From the NCBI RefSeq assembly GCF_021739485.1, contig NZ_JAJFNK010000002.1, positions 62,001 through 126,000 of the forward strand: a DNA stretch of 64,000 bases, in the 5' to 3' direction. Below the pieces are notes generated by a model, which was not told where the DNA came from, did not search any database, and worked only from the letters and a program-made list of their open reading frames with translations. Positions 58,818-64,000 of the stretch are shown one piece after another (position 1 is the stretch's first letter; each line of letters begins with the position of its first letter). Origin of the DNA: Alicyclobacillus tolerans (GTDB lineage Bacteria > Bacillota > Bacilli > Alicyclobacillales > Alicyclobacillaceae). The translations under genes and the position numbers were made by a program.

Positions 58818-59909
58818 ATGGATTTGTTTCCTTATCTAGCCGCTGATGACTATGAACAGTTGGTTTTCTGTCACGACAAAGCGGCCGGACTCAAGGCTAT
58901 CATCGCGATTCACGACACGACATTGGGACCGGCGCTTGGCGGCTGCCGCATGTGGACGTATGCGTCGGAAGCGGACGCGGTGACCGATGCGCTGCGGCTG
59001 GCCCGGGGCATGACCTATAAGGCCGCGGCAGCAGGGCTGAACCTCGGCGGCGGAAAAACCGTCGTGATTGGCAATCCCAAATCCGACAAGAGCGAGGCGT
59101 TGTTTCGAGCGTTGGGGCGATATATCCAAAGCCTGGGGGGCCGCTATATCACGGCGGAAGACGTCGGTACGAGCGTCGTGGATATGGATATCATCCACAA
59201 AGAGACGGACTTTGTGACCGGTGTTTCTCAGGCGTACGGGTCGGGCGGAAATCCTTCTCCGATGACGGCGCTTGGCGTGTTTCGCGGCATTCAGGCCAGT
59301 GCAAAAACGGCATTGGGAACGGACGACTTGGCCGGAAAAACGATCGCGATCCAGGGATTGGGAAGCGTGGGTTATGCATTGGCCCAACTCCTTCACGAGG
59401 CGGGCGGGCGGCTGATTGTCAGCGATATCAACCCTGACGCCGTTTCCCGGGCCGTCTCGGAGTTGAACGCGACGGCCGTCGGCGTTTCCGAAATCTTTGG
59501 GGTACAGTGTGACATCTTTGCCCCTTGCGCCTTAGGCGCCGCGATCAACGACGAAACGTTGGAACGCCTGCGCTGCAAGGTGGTTGCGGGCTCTGCCAAC
59601 AACCAATTAGCAGAGCCGCGCCACGGCGATGTCCTTCACCAAAAAGGCATTTTGTACGCGCCGGATTACGTCATCAATTCCGGCGGTCTTATCAACGTGG
59701 CGGATGAACTCGAAGGATACAATCCCGAGCGGGCCCGCGCTAAGGTCGAAAACATCTACCAAATCATGCTCGATTTATACTCTGTGGCGATGCGAGAAAA
59801 CCTTCCGAGCCACCTGGCAGCAGACCACATGGCACAAGCGCGCATCGAACAGATGAAACAAGTTCGAAGCACCTTTATCCGTGGCGAAAAAGCGGCATGG
59901 GGAAGATAG
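58818..59909 (+). CDS. bcd: Leucine/branched-chain amino acid dehydrogenase
   Basis: A 363-residue Glu/Leu/Phe/Val dehydrogenase: [37 protein letters not shown] with the catalytic lysine, ITAEDVGTS and the NAD-binding [19 protein letters not shown]. Length fits leucine dehydrogenase, which deaminates branched-chain amino acids to the 2-oxo acids used by the complex encoded next. ATG 58818 follows GAGGAGG; the upstream in-frame ORF is the leader. Confidence 0.94.
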   Translation: MDLFPYLAADDYEQLVFCHDKAAGLKAIIAIHDTTLGPALGGCRMWTYASEADAVTDALRLARGMTYKAAAAGLNLGGGKTVVIGNPKSDKSEALFRALGRYIQSLGGRYITAEDVGTSVVDMDIIHKETDFVTGVSQAYGSGGNPSPMTALGVFRGIQASAKTALGTDDLAGKTIAIQGLGSVGYALAQLLHEAGGRLIVSDINPDAVSRAVSELNATAVGVSEIFGVQCDIFAPCALGAAINDETLERLRCKVVAGSANNQLAEPRHGDVLHQKGILYAPDYVINSGGLINVADELEGYNPERARAKVENIYQIMLDLYSVAMRENLPSHLAADHMAQARIEQMKQVRSTFIRGEKAAWGR

Positions 59910-59963
59910 GCGCTTTGTTTGCGAAGAGGAGAAGCGTTGTATTTGGGAAATGGAGGAGATGGA

Positions 59964-61388
59964 GTGCCGGAAGAAAATTATGACGTGGTCATCATCGGGG
60001 GCGGCACAGGCGGTTACGTGGCTGCCATACGGGCGGCACAACTCGGATTGAAGGTATGCGTTGTAGAAAAGAGCAAGATGGGCGGGACCTGCTTGCATCA
60101 AGGGTGCATTCCCAGCAAAGCGTTGCTGCGCAGCGCGGAAATCCTTGCTGAGGCGAAGCGCGCACAGGACTTCGGGGTGATTCACTCAGAGCCGGAGTTC
60201 GACTTGCACAAAGCGATGGAACGAAAAAACTCCGTCGTGGATCAACTGTATAAAGGCGTTTTATACCTGATGAAAAAAAACAACGTGCACGTTATCGAAG
60301 GCGTCGGGCGAGTGATGGGACCTTCCATTTTCTCTCCTCAAGCCGGGAGTGTTCTGGTCGAACTGCAAAACTCAGAGACGCAGATTCTGTCGCCGCGCAA
60401 CACCTTGATTGCTACGGGCTCAAGGCCAAAGTCTCTGCCTGGATTAGAATTGGACGGCGTTCGGGTGATTTCAAGCGACGAGGCCCTTGCGCTGAAACAA
60501 CTTCCAGAGTCTGCACTCATCATCGGCGCCGGCGCGATTGGCGTGGAGTGGGCCTCCATGCTCAACGACTTCGGAGTCGATGTCACACTGGTCGAATTTC
60601 AATCCAGGGTGTTGCCGATGGAGGATGAGGACGTCGCTAACGAATTAGCACGAATTTTTAAAAAGCGCAAAATCCGCGTTTTGACGAGCGCAAAGGTTTT
60701 ACCGGAGACTCTCGTAAAAAAACCGGACTCCGTTCAAATTCACGCCGAGCATATGGGCTCAACGGTCTCTCTGGAAGCGGAAGTACTGCTCGTCGCCGTA
60801 GGTCGCGCGCCCAACACGGAAGATATTGGCCTTGAGGCGACACAAGTCCGGCTAAACGGAGGCTACATCGAAGTCAACGGTCAACTTCAGACGGCTGAAG
60901 AGAACATTTTTGCCATCGGGGACGCCATTGGCGGCCTGCAGCTTGCCCATGTTGCCGCACGCGAGGGGATTCGCGCCGTGGAAGTGATGGCGGGGTTGTC
61001 GCCAGCCCCACTCGACTACAACGCGATTGGGCGATGCACCTATTCCCGTCCAGAAGTGGCCTGCGTCGGGCTGACCGAGGAACAAGCACGCTCGAACGGG
61101 CACCGTGTGAAAACGGGTAAGTTTTCCTTTCGGGCCATTGGCAAAGCGCTCGTGTTCGGAGAACAGGACGGGTTCGTTAAAGTGGTTGCCGATGAAGAAA
61201 CCGACGACGTGTTAGGCGTTCACATGATCGGTCCTCATGTGACGGATTTGATTTCCGAGGCCGGCCTTGCTCAGGTGTTAAACGCCACACCGTGGGAAAT
61301 GGCGAGCGTTGTGCACCCTCACCCCACTCTGTCCGAAGCCCTCGGAGAAGCCGCGCTGGCGGTCGATGGAAAGGCGCTGCATGGCTGA
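59964..61388 (+). CDS. lpdV: Dihydrolipoyl dehydrogenase (E3) of the branched-chain complex
   Basis: A 474-residue flavoprotein disulfide reductase with FAD motif DVVIIGGGTGGYVAAIRAAQLG, redox-active GGTCLHQGCIPSK (Cys pair near residues 43 and 48), NAD motif LIIGAGAIGVEWASML and the C-terminal HPHPTLSE with the catalytic His-Glu. It reoxidises the lipoyl arm of BkdB. GTG 59964 follows GGAGGAGATGG; TTG 59937 is an alternative. Its 3' end runs into a 24-base tandem repeat. Confidence 0.94.
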   Translation: MPEENYDVVIIGGGTGGYVAAIRAAQLGLKVCVVEKSKMGGTCLHQGCIPSKALLRSAEILAEAKRAQDFGVIHSEPEFDLHKAMERKNSVVDQLYKGVLYLMKKNNVHVIEGVGRVMGPSIFSPQAGSVLVELQNSETQILSPRNTLIATGSRPKSLPGLELDGVRVISSDEALALKQLPESALIIGAGAIGVEWASMLNDFGVDVTLVEFQSRVLPMEDEDVANELARIFKKRKIRVLTSAKVLPETLVKKPDSVQIHAEHMGSTVSLEAEVLLVAVGRAPNTEDIGLEATQVRLNGGYIEVNGQLQTAEENIFAIGDAIGGLQLAHVAAREGIRAVEVMAGLSPAPLDYNAIGRCTYSRPEVACVGLTEEQARSNGHRVKTGKFSFRAIGKALVFGEQDGFVKVVADEETDDVLGVHMIGPHVTDLISEAGLAQVLNATPWEMASVVHPHPTLSEALGEAALAVDGKALHG

Positions 61389-61459
61389 AATGGAAAGGCG
61401 CTTCATGGGTGAAGTGGAAAGGCATTGCATCGGTGAAATTGAAAAGGCGTTTGGTGAAA
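61367..61459 (+). repeat. 24-bp tandem repeat across the lpdV/bkdAA junction
   Basis: About 3.9 copies of a 24-base unit (start TGGAAAGGCGCT) run from the last codons of lpdV (61367) to 61459: units at 61367, 61391, 61415 and a shortened one at 61439. Being 8 codons long, it keeps frame and would encode repeats such as MERRFMGE and VERHCIGE in the bkdAA frame. Confidence 0.85.
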
Positions 61460-61500
61460 GTGACCGGGTTGGAGTTTTCAATGTTGAGAGGAGGATGGCT

Positions 61501-62502
61501 ATGACGAAGCAGCCTCGCCATCAGGAACTGGGTTTGACCGACGCTCAAGTCATAGACATGTACCAGTACATGGTTTTGGCGCGCATGGTGGACGAACGCC
61601 TGTGGTTGTTAAATCGCGCGGGAAAAATCCCGTTTGTGATTTCCTGCCAGGGCCAGGAGGGAGCGCAGGCGGGTGCAGGGTTTGCCCTCAACCGCGATGT
61701 CGACTACATTGCCCCATACTACCGGGACTTGTGTTTAGTGCTGATTTGGGGCCATACGCCCAAGACCGAACTGCTCGCCGCCTTTGCCAAGGCAGAAGAC
61801 CCGAACAGCGGCGGCCGTCAGATGCCCGGTCATTACGGGGACAAACAAAGGCGGATTCTATCCGGCTCGAGTCCGGTCGGCACTCAGATTCCCCATGCTG
61901 TGGGGGCGGCTTTAGCCGCAAAGATGCGAGGTGAACCTTGCGTTTCTATGGTTTCCTTTGGGGAGGGCACGAGCAATCAAGGCGACTTTCACGAGGCTGC
62001 GAATTTTGCCGGCGTGCACAAACTGCCCGTGATTTTCTTTTGCGAAAACAACCGTTACGCCATTTCAGTTCCTGAGACCAAACAACTCGGTTGTACGAAC
62101 GTCGCCGACAGGGCCCCTGGATACGGGTTCGAGGGGGTCGTCGTGGACGGCATGGATCCATTTGCGGTCTACGAGGCTGTTAAACGCGCCGCGGATAAAG
62201 CGAGAAGCGGCGGCGGTCCCACCTTGGTGGAAGCCAAGGCCTATCGGCTGGTGCCGCACTCCAGCGACGACGACGACCGGTCTTACCGCAGCCGCGAGGA
62301 AGTCGAACACGCCAAACAGACAGACTCACTGGTGCGCATGCGCATGTACGTACTCGAAAACGGCCTGCTGTCCGAACAAGCGGAGGAAGAACTGCGGCAG
62401 CAGGCGCAAAAACAGGTGAACGAAGGGACCGAATATGCGCAAAATGCGCCTTATCCGGAAGCGTCGACGCTGACTCAGTACGTCTACGGGGAAGGGGAGT
62501 GA
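61501..62502 (+). CDS. bkdAA: Branched-chain 2-oxo acid dehydrogenase E1 alpha
   Basis: A 333-residue E1 alpha subunit: MYQYMVLARMVDERLWLLNRAGKIPFVISCQGQEGAQAG, SGSSPVGTQIPHAVGAAL, and the ThDP segment FGEGTSNQGDFHEAANFAG...CENNRYAIS, with RLVPHSSDDDDRSYR containing the phosphorylation-loop region. It decarboxylates branched-chain 2-oxo acids. I chose ATG 61501, 6 bases after GAGGAGG, to match the family; the frame is open upstream to ATG 61381, which overlaps the lpdV stop, so a 40-residue repeat-coded extension is possible. Confidence 0.94.
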   Translation: MTKQPRHQELGLTDAQVIDMYQYMVLARMVDERLWLLNRAGKIPFVISCQGQEGAQAGAGFALNRDVDYIAPYYRDLCLVLIWGHTPKTELLAAFAKAEDPNSGGRQMPGHYGDKQRRILSGSSPVGTQIPHAVGAALAAKMRGEPCVSMVSFGEGTSNQGDFHEAANFAGVHKLPVIFFCENNRYAISVPETKQLGCTNVADRAPGYGFEGVVVDGMDPFAVYEAVKRAADKARSGGGPTLVEAKAYRLVPHSSDDDDRSYRSREEVEHAKQTDSLVRMRMYVLENGLLSEQAEEELRQQAQKQVNEGTEYAQNAPYPEASTLTQYVYGEGE

Positions 62503-62506
62503 GCCC

Positions 62507-63493
62507 ATGGCTGTAAAACAGTACATTGAGGCGATCCACGACGCCATTCGCGAGGAAATGTCCCAGGATCCGCGAGTCTTTGTGTTGGGCGAGGACGTTG
62601 GCGTACGGGGCGGTGTTTTCCGCGTGACCGCGGGTTTGATAGAGGAGTTTGGCGAACACCGCGTGATTGATACCCCGCTGGCGGAATCCGCCATTGTGGG
62701 AGTAGCGATTGGAGCGGCCATGGCGGGTATGGCTCCTATTGCCGAAATTCAATTTGCAGACTTTATTATGCCGGCCGTGAACCAAATTATTTCCGAAGCT
62801 GCCAAACTGCGTTACCGTTCCAACAACGATTGGCACTGTCCATTGGTCGTTCGGGCTCCCTACGGCGGCGGCGTCCACGGTGCGCTGTACCACTCACAGA
62901 GCGTAGAGGCTATTTTCAGTCACGTGCCAGGGCTGAAAATCGTAACGCCGAGCACCCCGTACGATGCCAAAGGGCTCTTGCGCGCGGCGATTCGCGACCC
63001 CGACCCTGTGTTGTTCTTTGAACACAAGAAGCTCTATCGACTTGTCAAACAAGAGGTCCCGGACGAAGCGTACCAGATCCCGTTGGGCAAAGCGGCCTTT
63101 CGCCGCAAAGGCGACGACTTGACCGTGATTTCGTACGGGTACGCTTTGCACCTCGTACTCGAGGCTGCACGCATGCTTGAGGAACAAGAGGGCATTTCCT
63201 GCAGCGTGCTGGACCTTCGCACGCTTCGCCCGCTGGACGAACAGGCGATTCTCGAGGCGGCCACACAAACCGGAAAAGTACTGATTGTCCACGAAGACAA
63301 CAAAGTGAGCGGGATTGGCGCTGAAGTGTCCGCGCTCATCGCGGAAAAGGCCTTGTTCGACCTGGATGCACCGATCCGCCGTCTCGCTGGCCCGGAGGTT
63401 CCTGCCATGCCCTTTAGTCCGCCGCTGGAGCACGCCTACATGCTGTCCGTGGATAAGGTCGCCCAGGCAATGCGCGAATTGGCACGGTTTTAG
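62507..63493 (+). CDS. bkdAB: Branched-chain 2-oxo acid dehydrogenase E1 beta
   Basis: A 328-residue E1 beta subunit with IHDAIREEMSQDPRVFVLGEDVG, ESAIVGVAIGAAMAGMAPIAEIQFADFI, RAPYGGGVHGALYHSQSVEA and the C-terminal SCSVLDLRTLRPLDEQAI. It pairs with E1 alpha; the lag of only 4 bases after bkdAA gives tight coupling. ATG 62507 follows AAGGGGA. Confidence 0.95.
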   Translation: MAVKQYIEAIHDAIREEMSQDPRVFVLGEDVGVRGGVFRVTAGLIEEFGEHRVIDTPLAESAIVGVAIGAAMAGMAPIAEIQFADFIMPAVNQIISEAAKLRYRSNNDWHCPLVVRAPYGGGVHGALYHSQSVEAIFSHVPGLKIVTPSTPYDAKGLLRAAIRDPDPVLFFEHKKLYRLVKQEVPDEAYQIPLGKAAFRRKGDDLTVISYGYALHLVLEAARMLEEQEGISCSVLDLRTLRPLDEQAILEAATQTGKVLIVHEDNKVSGIGAEVSALIAEKALFDLDAPIRRLAGPEVPAMPFSPPLEHAYMLSVDKVAQAMRELARF

Positions 63494-63538
63494 GTACCTC
63501 ACTACCAGGGAACGGATGAACCAGAAAGGATGAACCAC

Positions 63539-64000
63539 ATGGCCGACGTAAAACTGCCTCAACTCGGCGAAAGCGTCACCGAAGGGACACTTGGCAAATG
63601 GTTGAAACAAGTTGGGGAGACTGTGGCCAAATACGACCCTTTGGTAGAGATTGTCACAGATAAAGTAAACGCGGAAGTCCCTTCCGATTTTGAAGGAGTC
63701 CTTTCGGAGATTCTCGTTGAAGAAGGCGAGACTGTCTCGGTGGGCACCGTCATTTGTCGCATTCGAGAGGCAAGCGGGGCTCATGAGGAACGCGCTCCTT
63801 CACAAGCACGGCAAAACACAGGCGGCACAGACGAAGAGAAGAGAGGATTGGGTGCACGACCTCGTGAAGCCGATATCCCCGCTTCAGTGCCCAACCAGGC
63901 GGCGGCAGACCAGAACACTGCCGCCAAAGGCCCAAGTCACGCCCGATTTTCTCCCGCAGTGCTCAAATTAGCCAGTGAACACGGAGTCGACTTGAACCGG
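63539..64000 (+). CDS. bkdB: Branched-chain 2-oxo acid dehydrogenase E2 (partial, runs off the window)
   Basis: The first 154 codons of a dihydrolipoyl acyltransferase: an N-terminal lipoyl domain (VKLPQLGESVTEGTLGKWLK, with the lipoyl lysine in EIVTDKVNAEVPSD near residue 43), a polar linker rich in Ala/Glu/Arg, and the start of the peripheral-subunit-binding domain (FSPAVLKLASEHGVDL). It transfers the acyl group to CoA. ATG 63539 follows AAAGGA. It needs lipoylation, which the sHdr-type lipoate genes upstream may not provide. Confidence 0.93.
   Translation, partial: MADVKLPQLGESVTEGTLGKWLKQVGETVAKYDPLVEIVTDKVNAEVPSDFEGVLSEILVEEGETVSVGTVICRIREASGAHEERAPSQARQNTGGTDEEKRGLGARPREADIPASVPNQAAADQNTAAKGPSHARFSPAVLKLASEHGVDLNR

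Noticed and set aside
61367..61459. A CRISPR-like repeat array
   Set aside because: The units are directly tandem without spacers and lie in coding frame.

Overview
The window looks like a chromosomal segment of a low-to-medium GC, spore-forming member of the Bacillota, most likely Alicyclobacillaceae or a close acidophilic/thermophilic relative. The reasons are the conserved sporulation-era gene order (accBC - yqhY/amaP - nusB - folD - xseAB - ispA - dxs - tlyA - nadK - recN - spoIVB - spo0A), an OLE RNA with its partner gene oapA between ispA and dxs, abundant GTG/TTG starts with strong AGGAGG sites, and a sulfur-oxidation operon of the type known from sulfur-oxidizing Bacillota. No rRNA, tRNA, CRISPR array or transposase was seen.

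Layout. (1) 1-19,400: housekeeping core on the + strand: fatty-acid synthesis (accBC), Asp23/AmaP envelope-stress trio, nusB, a TsaD paralog, a YumC-type ferredoxin reductase, folD, exonuclease VII, isoprenoid genes flanking the OLE RNA, tlyA, nadK, recN, and the sporulation genes spoIVB and spo0A. (2) 19,400-27,600: mixed accessory genes on both strands: Dabb protein, SAM methyltransferase, Rieske oxygenase, a frameshifted DNA adenine methylase, alpha/beta hydrolase, YbaK deacylase, DHA2 exporter, STAS-like protein, DsrE-like protein and a GNAT. (3) 27,665-46,236: one very long + strand unit that encodes a type II sulfur-oxidizing heterodisulfide-reductase-like (sHdr) system: shdrC1-B1-A-H-B3, etfBA, an EMO-type ETF:menaquinone oxidoreductase, three lipoate-binding proteins, three lipoate-ligase-like proteins, TusA, two DsrE-family proteins, a cysteine-less fRMsr/GAF protein, one unknown protein and two radical-SAM LipS-type lipoyl synthases. 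It starts with a consensus promoter and long leader and ends in a hairpin terminator. (4) 46,200-58,500: small zinc-knuckle-like ORFs, Lin0512 protein, 3-hydroxybutyrate dehydrogenase, MagIII-like glycosylase, GtrA/glycosyltransferase fusion, YraQ-like permease, GH18 hydrolase, MBL hydrolase, a MoaD-MoaE fusion with divergent moaC, and a sigma-54 activator. (5) 58,500-64,000: a sigma-54-dependent branched-chain amino acid catabolic operon: leucine dehydrogenase, lpdV, bkdAA, bkdAB and the start of bkdB, which runs off the window.

How the parts work together. In region 3, sulfane sulfur would be handed by TusA/DsrE carriers to the sHdr complex and LbpA proteins, oxidized in the cytoplasm, and the electrons passed through EtfAB to EMO and the menaquinone pool; the ligase-like and LipS proteins would make the special lipoyl groups on the LbpA proteins. 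This reading rests on the published sHdr/LbpA and EMO literature; the exact set of three carriers with three ligase-like proteins, the cysteine-less GAF protein and the unknown 127-residue protein is the least explained part of the window. Region 5 couples an activator with an N-terminal Rossmann-like domain to a textbook -24/-12 promoter. The OLE RNA/OapA pair in region 1 is a known but still poorly understood ribonucleoprotein system.
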